Below, piece by piece: positions 44,160 through 57,241 of a stretch of DNA of 64,000 nucleotides (its first letter is position 1; every line of letters starts with the position of its first letter). The position numbers and the translations under genes are program-made. Source of the DNA: Hyaloperonospora brassicae (Eukaryota > Oomycota > Peronosporomycetes > Peronosporales > Peronosporaceae); assembly GCA_947650285.1 (NCBI GenBank), contig CANTFL010001332.1, positions 62,001-126,000 of the forward strand, read 5' to 3'. Under the pieces are notes generated by a model. The model did no database searches. It had not been told where the DNA came from and was given only the letters and a program-made list of their open reading frames with translations.

Positions 44160-47100
44160 AGACCTTACAGACCAGGACTGGATAGTGGATCAGGGGCGAG
44201 CACGCACCTAGTATGAGATTCGAGCATGCTTTACGAATAGGAAGCATGCGACGAGCCCGAGGGTGTAGTCCTGCCGGACAAGAGAACGCTGAGAGTGACT
44301 AGACGTGGAAAGGCGAGATTAAGAGTGCAAGTTGATGACGAGACATATTGGGTGGAGCTGAAGAGCACATGTTATGCGCCAGAGATCGGCATTAACCTGA
44401 CATCTCTGGGTACGTTGATGCTTCAATGATGTAAGCTACGAGACACTAGCAAGGGATACGCCATCGTCAAAGATGACAGCGTGGTCATGTACGTGCAGAT
44501 CAAGAACAATGTCCTGGTTGTGGATCGAGGCACTCCAGGACTGGAAGAGAAGGAAGTGAGCGACGTTGTGATGAATGCAGTTCAAGCGTCCGCACCTAAA
44601 GAGATAACGGTTTTGAAAGGGAGCTTAGGTCACTTTCATCGACGCTTTGGATACCTCAACTATGGTGACGTTTAGAGGATGGCTGCCGATCCTTGCAATG
44701 GATTTGAGCTCACGGATCGATTCAGGGAGAATTGTTCGACTTGTGCCGAAGGCAAACAAGCGAAGACTGCTCAGCCACGAAAGGATAGCGGTGAAAATGC
44801 ACCAATTGATGTGGTGGGTGGCGTAATTTGCAGCGACTTGAAAGGACCAATTACCCCCATGGATTGCAAGAGAAACCGGTATTTGGTTAATTTTGTGGAT
44901 CATGAGTCCAATTATGTCCGCATATTTGTGGTTAAAACCAAAAGGGAAGCGGCAAAAAGTTCGAACACTTTATGGTGTTCTTCAAGCGACAGTTCAATGT
45001 ACGTGTGCACATTTTGCGCACCGACGGCGGCGGCGAATACCGTAACCTTGACCTGTTTTGCCAGAACACGGGCATCGGAAGGCAAGTTACAGAGCCACAC
45101 GCGTCTGCATCAAACGGGAAGGCGGAACGAATGCACCGCACCGTAATGAACATGGTGCGGTGCATGCTCTTTGGATCTGGATTACCAATGAACTTCTGGG
45201 GATACGCCGCAGAATACGCAGCTTATGTCCTTAACCGTATGCCTACGCGCGCAAATGTGGGAAGGAAGCCGCCACTGGGTTTTTTAACGGGAAAGCCAGT
45301 CAGTGTGATTGATGTCGTAGTGTTTGGGTCACCGTGCACGGTGTACCAGACTCCTACAAACAAGTCGACGGGTAATCGAAGCGCCGTGGGAATTATTATC
45401 GGGAAAAATGAGGAGACGAAAGGGTACCAGGTTTATCTGCCTAGTTTTAAGACCGTTATTACGACACGTCACGTCTGACAGATTGAAACTCTCACGATTG
45501 CGGGTAACGAGCAACTTTCACAAGTTTTCACGATGAGGCAGAGGACGCTTTAGAAAGACTCGCGCTTGACAGACAGCGCAATCGAAGACGGGAGGAAAGT
45601 GTCCGCATTACAGGAGTCAATAGCACATTGACAACAGCCGACCACGAAGACGGCGGCGACGGATCGAGCTTGAGTGTGAGACGCTCGGGAAGACAACGCA
45701 CAAAGTCGAGACGCCAGCAAGAAGATGACCAAGCTCTTGAGACCGCGAACGATTCCGATGCGCATGACGTCGCGAGTGATACCGCGCAATATGCTACTAT
45801 TGCTCCCATCGCTGCTCTGTCGGTCGTGGGGGCAGGGAAGAGACGTGCGCAGACTTGCCTGACCCCAAGTCCTACAAAGCTTCACTCGAGGTGGCAGACT
45901 CGCACCTCTGGGAACAGGCGCGAGCGGAGGAGATCGCCTCACTCGTCGCGAATTAGACTTGGGAAGCGATCAGACGTGGCCCCAACATGCATCTTTTATG
46001 AAGCAAGTGGGTCTTAAAGAAGAAGAAAGATGGACATGGTGCTGTCGAGCGCTATAAGGCCCGTTTAGCCGCAGGTGGAGATGAGCAAGTCCTCGGAAGA
46101 GACTATAACTTGACCTTCTCCGCAGTTCTTGACATGGCGAGCGGTAATGTTATATTGGCAGTGTCATGATCATGGGGTATACGTGCAAGACACTACGATG
46201 TTCCCAGTGCCTATCCAAAGGCCTATAAAGAGGAACACATTGTAATTTACCTACGCGTTCCCGAGGGCATGAGCATCCCTGGCGAAGAGCTTAGACGGTT
46301 GGGAGCAAAAGACGATTAATATGTGTTCCTCCGTCTTGTTAAGAGCATCTACGGGCTAAATCAATCTGGAAGGCTCTGGAACCAGCTGCTGCATCAAACT
46401 TTAGTGCAGGCAGGCTTTATACAGTCCTTCACCGACGCGTGTGTGTATGCTAAGACGATTGGTTCAGGGACTATAGTGGTGGGCGTGAATGTGGATAATT
46501 TGTTGGCTACTGCGACCGGCGAGGAACTTTTGGACCAGTTTGGAAAAGACATGGTGAGTCTGGAACTAAAGGATCTGGGACCCGTTGAGAATTTACTTGG
46601 AATGCGTATTTCGTACGATATGGAAGATGGGTACACAGTGGACCAGGAGTAGACGACCACGAAATTATTGCAGCGAAACAGACTGGTAAAAGCGAACGCG
46701 GTACGAGCGCCGATTGCAGACGAGTCAACTTTGAAGTCGGAGAGCGAGGAAGCAAAACTATTGCCTGAGAGAGGACCTGGAACGCCTGAGAGGCCGAGCG
46801 TGAAAAGATTCCAATCACTAGTGGGTAGTTTGCTGTGGGTGGATCGATGTAGAAGGCCATATATAGCGTGCGCAGTACATCGAGCCACAATACACAGTCA
46901 TGCGCCGACTGAACAAGACATGAAGATAGCCAGGCGCATATTGCGGTACCTTGCGGGAACTGCGGGGTTAAAACTTCACATGAAAGGAGCCACATGTTGC
47001 GAAAGTGTGGAATTGATAAGCTATACCGACGCTGACTATGCTGCTGACAAGAGCACCTGAAAATCAGTAAGCGAAGCATTAATGCTGGTAGCAGGAATGC

Positions 47101-47447
47101 CGGTGGGATGGCAAGTTAAACAGCAATCATCCGCGGCGCTGTCTACCGCCGAGGCAGAATTTGTTTCGGCGGCCATAAGAGTAAAGGAATTACTTGGAGT
47201 AAAGAACCTACTGGGCGAGCTTAGGGTGAGTTTGAGGATGCCGATGAGAATGCTGATAGACAATCAAGCGGCTATCAAGCAGATAGAAAATGAAGCGACA
47301 TCAATCAGCCAGAAGCATGTGGACGTGAAATCAAAGTTCATACGAGACACGATCGAGAAAGGAATGGTGAAATTAGAGTACGTGTGTACTAAAGAGATGC
47401 TCGCAGATGTGCTAACTAAAAGCCTGCCAGCGCCAAGGATGATATAA
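44160..47447 (+). pseudogene. Copia pol remnant (PR, INT, RT, RNase H)
   Basis: Protease: LDSGSGASTHLV at about 44180. GAG-pre-integrase: HFHRRFGYLNYGDV at about 44630-44675. Integrase: CSTCAEGKQAKTA, then SDLKGPI, RTDGGGEY and NGKAER supply the D, D and E residues, but in two frames (shift near 44970). RT: RLVKSIYGLNQSGRLWN and GVNVDNLLAT, where the YVDD box has become NVDN. RNase H: SYTDADYAADKST, a stop, then QQSSAALSTAEAEFVSAA and DNQAAIKQ. At least six stops or shifts are visible, so no enzyme is intact. Confidence 0.85.
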
Positions 47448-47495
47448 TTGCGGGAGGAGATTGGCTTGAAATGAACAAGAGCGCCGTGGGATGAG

Positions 47496-47671
47496 TGTTG
47501 GAAAGAGAGCTAGGATGTTACACGGCCTAAATGTTCAGAAGGTACCTGATTTGATGGGGAGACAGCTGCGTACCAGATTAGGTACGTGTAGGATCTAACA
47601 AAGATAATAAATCAGTAAGAAAAAGAATAACAAGGGCGCAAGCCCCCCTTACTACAAGTCCTTTGTCAACA
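47496..47671 (+). repeat. 3' LTR of the Copia element
   Basis: 176 bp, the same ends as the 5' LTR. A purine-rich GGGAGGAG lies about 36 bp before it rather than directly next to it, so the polypurine tract is not certain. Confidence 0.95.
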
Positions 47672-48399
47672 CGGGTAAACACATGAGTGCTGTAGTGTGG
47701 TAATAGTTGCTTGACCTAAGCACACGACGAACTTCCTTTCCCCAAGTTTGCTTGGAGTTCAATACCGGAGCCCCCAATGGGCGGCTGACGGAATGTTACT
47801 GAATATGTAGTAGTCGGTAGCGGCAAGGTCCGGGCAAGCGGTACAATACAGGTCCCCCACAATGACTACGTAATAGGTGACTCAAATCGGCCAAAGCCGT
47901 GGCCACAGCAGACGCTGATAGCAATTCAATACGTTCCAAGAAAGGAAAAAGCGTGAAAAGACAGGCGTCAGTCAATGCCAAAAGACAGGCGCTTACGTCA
48001 GTACAAATTGTACTAACCCTATCGAAATACTGGCTCACTGTACTTAAGCGACGGGAAGAAAATTGGCGCCAAATCCGGAGCAGGGGCCAGCCGGGAAGTT
48101 GCGGTATGTCAATTCGACAATACGGCACGGGATAGCGCCCCAAAAATCGCAAAGCCAGGTCAAACCGGCGAAGCATTACCGTAATGCAAAAGAGAAGGCC
48201 AAAATCGTCGAATATGGAGATTCGATAGCAATTCGTTAAGCTGCCGCAGGGTTAGACTGGAATGGCGAAGGCTGCGGCTAGCCAAGTCCTAAGAAACCCA
48301 CTCCGTATGAGTGTTAACAACCGCGTGGATCTGTGCCTGAATCCCAAGAAGGTTCCCTGCAGCATCATTGAACCGGATATCATTCCGATGGATCCAGAG
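47672..48399. other. Probable 3' part of the reversed LINE
   Basis: No host gene is seen. The minus strand continues the LINE reading (RLPGPCRYRLLHIQ and similar), but no domain can be named. The exact LINE 3' end is not visible. Confidence 0.3.
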
Positions 48400-51300
48400 A
48401 CATCAAAAGATCACCGTGCAAACAATATGGAAAACCACACAAAGGCTGTAGCCATACGCCCGGTGCGCAGCCGGGTTCGGTTTGATATGGAAGAGAAGCA
48501 TCGATCGCCAATCAAGAGGAGAATCAAATAGGGGTAGAAAACGGTGGATCCAGGGGGTCCAGACGTGATTAGCAAAGGAGCAGAACCAAAAGAGATGGGG
48601 CCCGTCTCCAAAACACCACACCCATGGTGACAGAGAACGGCAACCCCTGGAAGGTGCTGTAGTCGGTATCCCAGAAAAGTGCATTGTGATGAAGTCGGAA
48701 GAGAAAGTCGGCATAGACCGGAAGTAGATGCTTGCTCATTTTGAGGTCGCGACTCCACATAGCCGGCGGCGGACGCGAGTCAATCCCCAAAGCGTGATAA
48801 TGATAGCTCGGGGGTGGCAGAGTTGACGAAAAGGTGCCGAATGCGCGCCACACTGAGTTCAGTCAAGTCATAAGTGCCAAACGCCAAAAGGCGCAGAATA
48901 TATGGGTGTTTGAACGGGGCCGATAGCTTAAAGTCTCAGAGGATACAACAAGCTGTAAACTCAAGATGAAAATCAGAGCAAAGCCCGATACTGGAGACGC
49001 GGCTCTGGTTGAATAAGCGGAGAAATAGAGAAAGCTTCGTTCCCGTAAATGCAGCCCCACAAGCCTGAATTAACTCACAGGGACGATACACACCAAGCTC
49101 CACCAATAGCTATGACAGTATTGACGGCCGGAAACTCACCACCCGAGGGCATCCGGTAGCCGCTAAAATGAAATCAATGTGTTGTGCATCGGTGTGGTAC
49201 GTTTATCAAATTTGGAATTGAAGCGGACGGCAGTGGGACGAAGACGGGATGACAGAAAAAGAGTGCCGAATGCGAGAACGGCCCGAGGGCTGACAGGCGG
49301 CGAGGTGTAGATTAAAGTGTAGAAATGGGGCTGGTCGTAATGGGTGCATACAGGATGTCAAAATCTCGCTCTCAAGGCGAAATGGCCTGATAAAACAAGC
49401 GAATGACAGGTTCCACCCACGTTGGAAGGGTGATGTAGGAATTAGCCCTGGCCGCCAACATAACTTTGCACAACATATGAGCTCGTAAGCTGTAAATCAT
49501 GTCTCGGACCTTAGTAAGGCCTGATCCGACGTACCCGGGAGGAAGGAACCACCAGTCTTTGTACAAAGCACTTTTGGACTTGGACTTGCAGAGAAAGCGA
49601 GATATGAGTAGGTCGACTTGATAATAAAACCCAGTAGCAGGAATGTGACAGAAGCTTGCCGAGTACCACACGAGGGGTGAAATAATTTGCTGCAAAATTA
49701 CCACTTGGACACGAAGAGTGCGCGCTTGGTGGGACCAAAGAGAGCAACGCGTCTGCAACTCAGTGAGAAAATGTTGAAGCTGCGCGGTGGGGTTAAAAAT
49801 GAGGACCATGGTAAATCCCAAGAAACTTGGCCCTCCCAGAATTACCCACAACTTCAACCCCTAATCGCTCGAGATCCATCCGTGGAGGATCGGAAGTCTC
49901 AGACCAGGGCCAAATTGGAAGCACCACGATCTTGGCTTCGTTAAGCCGCATGCCGGTAGCCGAACAAAAGTTCTTTATGTAACCGAGAAAGTCTTTGGTG
50001 TGGCGAAGGTCGTGTATAACACCGGCACAATCGTCTGTAAAATTTATGACAGAATGGATCGAAGACCCGCAATGAAGGCCTGTATCGTGAAGTTTAGCAC
50101 GAAGATAGTTCAGTAGAGGTTCGATAAAGAGGACGAATAACGCCGGCGACAGGGGTCGCCCTGGCGAACGCCGGCCTCTAGTTGAAATGGAGCCAAAGGG
50201 CAGCCGTTGAACAAAAGGGAAACAAGTTTACTGGGACAAAGAACCTGGATTCAGCGGCGAAAGATATTCCCGAAACCAAAGTGTAAAGGGCCATATCCAA
50301 AGCTGGCCCAACGACGCTGTAGAAAGCCTTGGCACAATCCAGTAAGACAGCACCAGCTCGTGAGGAGGAGTCAGAATAGAGTGCGTGGAGTGCTTAAAAA
50401 ACGAATGTGGGCGTGCCGAACATCGCGTCCGGCTTAACCCCATACTGATCAGAATGCAGGAGAGATTGAAAGACCCGAATAAGTCGTTGAGCCAGGATTT
50501 TGGGCCCCAATTTAGCGTCCACATTGAGAAGGGTAATAGGGCAATAGTTGCTGAGGACTTTGCGGTCGCCCTTCTCATAAAGCAGCGAAACCGGTGCCCG
50601 TCGGTGGAACTTCGTCATCTTAACCTGATAAAATGGGGCACCATAGATCTCTATGAAAATACGGCTGCAGAGGGGCAATTCAATCTGGTAGTTATTCAAC
50701 GGCAATCCATCCGGTACATGCTTCTTCCCGATCGCCGTGTGTTTCAAAGCCCAAAAAGTCGTTTGATGTGAAGGGGCTGTCCAAGTAGGCCCAGTTAGCC
50801 GGATTCAACCGGGGCGTGTTATGCTGTAATAATTGAGAAAGCTCGAAGCGGTCTCAAATGAGTCGTGCATGCTAATAATCTCGTGAAGGCGAACAGTAGA
50901 TACCAGATCAATAGCTATCAAATGTAGAACATGTCGACTTTAAATCTTCGGTCGAGTCCACAGGAATCGGTGATTTGTGTAGAACCTGGGGAAGTCGGAA
51001 AAAGCATGTGGAGCAACGCTCGGTAGCTTAGGCATCTTAGGATAATTTGCGCTTGGAAGCACACTGCGCGGATTCCCCTAATTTTCGGTTAGAGTTGCCT
51101 TAGCAGAAGCGAGATCAGATGAATGGTCCACCGAAGCGCCCAATGCCTGCCGGTGCTGAAGTCGATGAACGGAGAGGTGTAACTCTTCAATAACAAGTTG
51201 ACGGTCATTCGTCTTTGTGAGGAATATTTCATGAAGAAAAGCAGAGTCGAGTTGTTTGTGCTCATTAAGCAAGTACCCAGGGTTATAGCGCCGCAATTTC

Positions 51301-52059
51301 GGGTTAAAAAACGTTGCAAGCCGAAGGAGGGAAGCCCATAAATAGTCCTGACCTTCAGTTAAGTGGATTACCCATGGGGGCATTTCCAAGGGGCCCGACC
51401 AGGCGTTTTAAAAGTACCGGATCCGAGACGAAAAGATAAATTAATGTGGTCCCCCGTTCCAGACTGAGCCTTAAAATCATGGAATCATCTTGAAACATGG
51501 AGTGAAAGACTATAATACACAAAAGTATAGTCGATCCGGGAAGCACAGGTCATACTGGTAAACTCCCGAACGCCGGGATGCTGAAGTCGCCAAGGATCGG
51601 CCAAACGAAGCGCTGTCATCCAATCAAGCAACTCATCTCGACCCTGGTGGCGAGTCTAATGTTGCGAACGGGACTGATCCAGTTGACTGGAAAGAAACGT
51701 AATACAACCCCTTAAACGATACGATAAGCGTTGTCCTCGAAATGACGGGGCAATACAGAAAAAAATTAGTTCGAAGGTCCGAGGAGACAGGGGAATTAAC
51801 TGCATGAATGTAGGTAGGAACCTAGTCGATAATTCCGTGAACCAGCAAGTAGCGAGAAAAAAGCTGAGAAGAACTAGCGTAGCGGAGAGTAACATCTTGA
51901 AGATCAAGAACCGGGCAGGTAGGTTTTTCTGGGCAAACACACACCAGTAAGCCCCGTGAAGAAGCTAAGATTATCTTGAGACCAAAAACTAAAGTTGAGC
52001 CGGGATGCAGTCAGCCAGAGGTGCTTAGCACGATTAAAGCTCTGTTGGCCCGTAAAATG
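48400..52059 (-). pseudogene. LINE ORF2 remnant (endonuclease, RT, zf-RVT)
   Basis: Endonuclease end: DELLDWMTALRLADPWRLQ, then REFTS and SRIDYTFV, then GDHINLSF (about 51660-51430). RT: SLLYEKGDRKVLSNYCPITLLN, DQYGV (about 50620-50440), motif A LLDCAKAF (about 50340), motif B GVRQGDP (about 50155) and motif C FTDDCAG (about 50030). The thumb and connection region follow (LWSHQARTLR, SPLVWYSASF). A zf-RVT segment is at 48850-48500: VYADFLFRLHHNALFW and HLFWFCSFANHVW. The RT catalytic Asp pair is intact, but frameshifts and stops lie throughout. Confidence 0.8.
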
Positions 52060-52707
52060 TGTAATGGGTCATTACATTGATGTGTGGTACACATCACCTC
52101 TAGTTTCCTATGGGTGACAGGTACCGGTATGACACCGGTAATACATCCGATGCCCATGTGCACTGGTGACGTCATTGGATGATGTCATAGGACATGTAGT
52201 AATAATGTCCAGAATGATGGTTCCTGAATCTTAGGTAATCTTAAGGGAACATGACGAGTGACGCGTCGAGCATCATCGTCTGGGTTCAAGTGAGAGGCTT
52301 CGGCCTATTACGTCGCAAGGAATCTTCTCGTCAGACTTCGAGTTCAAGGTCGGTGGGTTGACCCTCATAGAACTCAAGCTTTCATATCAAGATATTAGGT
52401 TTGATAGGCAGGCATGGGGTTCTACTCGTAAAACCTCTAGGAGCCCTACAGGTGCATCAGGAGTAGCGTAGGGACTACAACAGTTTTTCATTCACTTGCA
52501 ATTTTACCCTCAAGCACACAAATCGCCTCCGCTCTTATCGCTCTACTCTCTCTTGAGACCTTCGGCTCAATACCAGCTCGGCTAACGCAATCAGCTCTCC
52601 TACTAAGAGTTCCCCTTGCTAAAGTCAGCGCTTCCTCAAGACACGGAATCAGTGCCGTCCAGGTGTTCGCATACGCGATAAGCAGGACTATCCTGGGTCC
52701 TATTACA
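52060..52707 (+). repeat. LTR-like unit of the inserted element
   Basis: The ends are TGTAATGGG and CCTATTACA, an inverted pair with one mismatch. It includes short direct and inverted motifs such as GGTACCGGTATGACACCGGTA. Only one copy is present, so the right border is a guess. Confidence 0.4.
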
Positions 52708-52925
52708 AAACGGGTCTCTTATGAGGCCGACCACATGGAAATTGTTTAAAAAATATTTAAGCGTCGAAAGCGTATTAGCGTTACAGTCGTTGGCGTTAAT
52801 TGAATAATTTCTAAGGGTACAAGGCTCCTTATAGTAAAGCGCTACCTAGGGGTGCCACAGCGGTGGCAAGATTCCTGATGATGTCAAAAGTGTCGCGAAG
52901 ATAGGCAGGGACCGCTTCGGTTAAG

Positions 52926-53114
52926 ATGCGCTCCAAATGTGGAGACAGGGTAATAGACGCCAAAGTCGTGACGTCTCAAAAAAGCCAAAGAGGGTGGGAC
53001 AGGGCTGATGCAGCCTTTTCAAGGATAGACGTTATTTTTGGGGTCTATATAGATACTGGGGCAACTAATTGCAGTGCTAGATCGAACGTAGCCAATTTGA
53101 CTTGGCCCCAATAA
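52926..53114 (+). pseudogene. Retropepsin fragment
   Basis: VIFGVYIDTGATNCSARSN contains the DTGA core of retroviral-type aspartic proteases. The frame stops soon after and no RT follows. Confidence 0.45.
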
Positions 53115-53257
53115 CGTTCCTGATCCTGGAAAATTGGCTTAGGATTGACTGAGAGTCAAAGCACGACGTTTCTGGAGACAAAGTGAAAAGTCTCGTCAAG
53201 AGTATTTTAGACGTAGGTGCACTTGTGCAGAAGAAGTAGGAAGTAATAAGTATAATA

Positions 53258-53516
53258 TGTTGAGTGTTAAGAACTACCTCCTTCAACACTACGATATGTA
53301 TGACCAGAAACAGAAACGGCAACTGCAACTTGACCATGACAAGTCACACATGGTGTCCGTCTCTCACAGTCCCATCTGTCCACACGTCCCATTTTGTCGA
53401 TCGTCCCGTCGTGGTCCCACATGTCACGTCGCACGGTAATCAACCAATCAGGTGACACCGTTCCATGGTATAGCACTTAAAACGTAAAAACCTGTCAGAC
53501 ACGATATTTTTTAACA
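53258..53516 (+). repeat. Solo LTR (Copia-type ends)
   Basis: 259 bp from TGTTGAGTG to TTTTAACA, flanked by TAATA and TAGTA (4 of 5 match), which may be a target duplication. It has a CCAAT box (CAACCAATCAGG). TGTTG-type ends recall the Copia element at 42156, but the body is different. Confidence 0.45.
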
Positions 53517-55086
53517 TAGTATTTCGTCATCCATCGACGGGTATGGGCGGGTTGCAGCGACGCGAAGCACCGCGTGACCAAAACCATTCGCGCGGAGGTG
53601 ATGGAAATTGGCAACAGCGTTGGTGTCGAGTAGAGCACGCAAAAGACCATTTTGGGCTTGACCGTGGACATAACGCTATCCGGGTCTTGCACAGTAGCAA
53701 AGGTGCCCAAAAAGTCTTCAATCACATCACAGAGCTCGCGAAGCGTCAAGGCATCCACCGAGCCTTGGTAAACGGCAGAATTAAGGATCCGCTCAGAAAC
53801 TTCAGCATGTTCCACGTAGGAACTGAATGGACTAGGAGGATCAAGTGATCGCTCCAAGAGAAGAATGTTCTGATCCGGAGGGTTGGACCCTTCGAAACCT
53901 TCGCTGAGCCATTCATATGAATTTACTGAAAAAATGAACGGAAATTCCGATTAAGAGGGAGGAAGAGTAGCAACCTGAGCATCCCGCTCGGTGATAGAAA
54001 CAAAAACTGAACAAAGCTCGTTAAATACGGACAAGGGCGAAGGAAGCGGAGTCAATATAGCCGATGGGAAAACAGGTGCTGGTCCGGTAGGCCAATTAGA
54101 GGTAGGGCGGACCGTTATTGCCGACTCAATTACATTCATATCCTCGGAATGAATTGAGGCCGAGTCAGACCGAACGTCACCATGCAGAACGACATCCGGT
54201 TCGGGCACGTCAATCATATAGTTAGCGGCGTCGGAGTCGCTATCAATATCGAGGGCGGGTGGAGTGTCAGTAGTTACCGGCGACGGTTCGGCAGCTGGAG
54301 GTTGAATCTTGTCGGTCGAACGGCTCGATTTACGTAACTTCACGATAAACGGTGGAACGGTGCGTTTATACACACTTAAACGATAATGCACCACATCAAA
54401 TCCTTTACCAGTGAGCCGAATTTATCGAAGCGGGGAGCTCTCGTCCAACATAACAGATGGTGAAGGTGACTTTTGGTTGAAGTACACCCGGCGGTTGCGG
54501 GAACGGAGGCCCACGATCACTTGATCCGGTGTGATATAAACCGGTGGAGTGTCCCGATGGGCAAACCAGTCGTCGATGAGCCCATCGGAAACGTCGTCAG
54601 GTGGGCGCTGAAGATCAATGTAATACCAATGGGAGTATTTAGAGTACGTTTGGACTTTAAAAGCGCGACCGCAGATGGTCACACTGACCCCCCCAATTTC
54701 GTACAAACCTCCCGATCAGTACAGACAAAGCTGATACTGGCGTTACGGATAGTTTTAAAATCCCGTAAATTCTCAATGCTCTCCGTCCACAATAAGGATT
54801 GGGTAGTCAAGCCTATAGACGTCCTAATTTCCGTGTCGGAAAAGGTGGCCGATAGACTTCGATCAGGAATCCACATAGTAAGAAACAGTTCAGACGAAAA
54901 ATTTTGGGGCACGCCCGCGAGTGCAGCACAACGCTTATCGCAGACATCCCGATTAGGGTCCAGCACTACAATGTCAGCCTTCGATAAGACAGCGTCAGTA
55001 GGGCGAGAAAAATCCACCCGAGGGGCGGCTGTCTGCCAGGCTTGACGCCATTTCCTATCCCGCGTGGTTCCACTGCCCCTACTCAT
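53517..55086 (-). pseudogene. LINE ORF1 remnant
   Basis: Broken frames at 55086-54679, 54706-54422, 54394-53951 and 53857-53517. The first begins MSRGSGTTRDRKWRQAW and contains VCDKRCAALAGVPQ. The second is rich in SHWYYIDLQRPPDDV-type sequence and RNRRVYF. The third is acidic and Pro/Ser-rich. No named domain is certain; assignment to ORF1 rests on position, strand and uniform decay. The last piece could instead be the start of ORF2. Confidence 0.5.
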
Positions 55087-57241
55087 GCGAGGAGACGACG
55101 TGACAAAAGAAATGGAAGGGTAGCAGAGAAAGTACGAGATGGAAAGTACCACCTACGGACCACAGTAAAGAGTGAGATGGGGTAGAGACGGAGGGATAGA
55201 GCCAGTAGCAGAAGGGAAGAAAGGAAGGCGGAATCTGCAGCTCTAGTGTCGAGGACACCTAAGCAAACACCGGTTGAGAGGTACCTCAATACCCGGACCA
55301 AGTGAAAGTACAGCATACTTCTGAAGGTTCTCCAAACTCCACGTAAGTTGAACTTTTTAACGACAACGACCTTTCGTTCTAGCGTCCGGGTACGTACGTG
55401 AAAAAACTAATACATCTCGATGTTGGTGTCGTGATTTAGAGGTAGTTGGGACCAAACCAGTTGAGTCCTTTCGGAAAAGGCTTAGCGCAAATTAGAATTA
55501 CGTAGCAGGAATAAGCTTCCAGTAGAAAGTGTTGGCGCCTAACTGTCTAGGTAACAAGAGGGTCGAAGCGTAAGTCTGTGGATCAGCACGACCCGGGGTG
55601 GGGTGTGAGAGCGAAGGCGAGCAAGCGAACGTAGAGCGGAAGAGCAATCTTGGGCTTGTCTGTTTCCACTTGTGCTGTAGCTGGCAAATTGAGGTGAAAC
55701 GCACTGTTTGGGTCGTAGTTGGCTACACCACTTTGTTACAGCCAGTATCTGTGCCGGCGTGTGCATATAATTTAGTGAAAGATATACTTACCTGTGACCT
55801 CTGATTTTGACTAGCCTGGATACAGTAATAACAACAGATACTGGGCTGACAGCCGCGCGTTTGTGAAGACAGCTCCATAAAGACCAGCAGTTTTTCCGCG
55901 ACATTCGAAATGATCGCAACAAACGCCGAAAACGATGATCACGCTAAGGTATAGCTGCTTCTGCACAATTTGATAGCACGCGTCAAACATCATTATGTAC
56001 CCTGTTGCTTCAAGACAGAGTGATTTTCTTTGGGATCCGCATGTCTAGTAACCTCAGTATAATTTAGCTACAAGGCCTTCCTCACGTATGCGATATATGA
56101 CGCTATGCACGACTATGAAATCGCTCGAAAATGATTTGTATAGGTTCGGCCATTTATGGAGACACTCAGCTGCCGCACTGATGCTTCGAAATAAAGAGAT
56201 ACAAGCGATTGCCCGGTTGTAATAATCAGCACTATAACAATTGGGGGGGGGGTAGAGTCACTAGAATGCACCGACCCTGAATAGGTCAGAGCGACGCTTC
56301 CGTTTACGTGCTCGATGGGCGACTTCGTGCTATGGACTTAAGAATCTAGCTTGACCGTACAGGCAACTGAGCAATTAATGTGAACATTTCCGACCAATTT
56401 TTCGATCGTTGCCTGCATTTCTCTTACACGCAAACATCCGATCCTTTTGTTTGAGCGTGAGCTCTCTTCGCTATCTCGCGACCAATTACAACGACGCAAC
56501 GACTAACTACTTGTGTGACCGAAAATCACCTAAGGAAGGTTGAAAAAATTAAACAAAGGTCTCAAAATTGCTATATCTATGATGTGCTGAAGGTTCAAGC
56601 TGGAATACGGAGCCAAATTGCGTGTCCGGCATTAACGGAATCGATTTGTAAGTCATTCAACATCTATAGTACTCGTCACCCGTCCGGGTTTCCGATCGCA
56701 AAGATATCATACAATGAAGTTCTGAATGCTTGTAAAACGTACCATAGTTTATTTTGAATATCCTGACGACTCATACATTTCCCTCTCAATGTGAATGTGT
56801 TTATCGACATACCGTAGCAATAAGGAAAACAAATACTAAGAAATAATGGGAGCTTGTGATCTAAAAAACATATATAATAATAGAATGAAAAAAATATTTT
56901 ATCAGCTGATTTTGGTGCTTATTCTTTGCCATTTCGACCACTCTTGCGTTTCTATCAACGGCAGTTACGAGAATAATTATATCCCAGTGACAACATCTAT
57001 AGCAAGTCATCGATCATTTATTGTGAAATCAAAAACGACAATGATATGATATTACAGAAACGGCGCATATTGACGCCGGATGTTGTAAGTGTGCGTCATC
57101 GATAGTTGACATTGCTTCAAATTCACAACCAATTTGATAAGCTACGAAATGCCGAATAGATACTTGACTAAGAAGATGTAGAAAAGACAAATTTGGTACG
57201 ACGACGTGTATGATTTAACATGAGCTTAGATCAATGCAAGC
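55087..57241. other. AT-rich gene-free stretch
   Basis: The first 250 bp may be LINE 5' UTR. The rest shows short frames without domains, for example an 80-codon frame at 56515, and a run of ten G at about 56246. Confidence 0.35.

Larger units (their letters stand above)
42156..47671 (+). mobile_element. Ty1/Copia LTR retrotransposon, full length but coding-defective
   Basis: A 5516-bp element with two 176-bp LTRs (TGTTGG...CAACA) that differ at about three positions, so the insertion is not old. It has a tRNA-iMet-type primer site and a Copia gene order: gag, zinc knuckle, protease, GAG-pre-integrase, integrase, RT, RNase H. Many stops and frameshifts break the coding region, so it cannot move on its own. 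No clear 5-bp target duplication is seen (GCGGT and CGGGT flanks). Confidence 0.93.
52060..53257 (+). mobile_element. 5' fragment of a Gypsy-like LTR element inserted in the LINE
   Basis: It starts with an LTR-like 648-bp unit and is followed by a short internal part with a retropepsin motif. The remaining pol and 3' LTR are missing. Orientation is opposite to the LINE. Confidence 0.5.
48400..55086 (-). mobile_element. Non-LTR retrotransposon (LINE), degenerate and interrupted
   Basis: Reading on the minus strand, ORF1 (55086 to about 53517) comes first, then ORF2 with APE-type endonuclease, reverse transcriptase and C-terminal zinc domain (about 52059-48400). About 1.45 kb of LTR-element sequence (52060-53516) separates the two parts and probably broke the start of ORF2. 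Many stops are present. Outer ends are not defined. Confidence 0.8.

Noticed and set aside
42151..47676. Target duplication of the Copia element
   Set aside because: The flanking 5-mers are GCGGT and CGGGT, with two mismatches; not enough to call.
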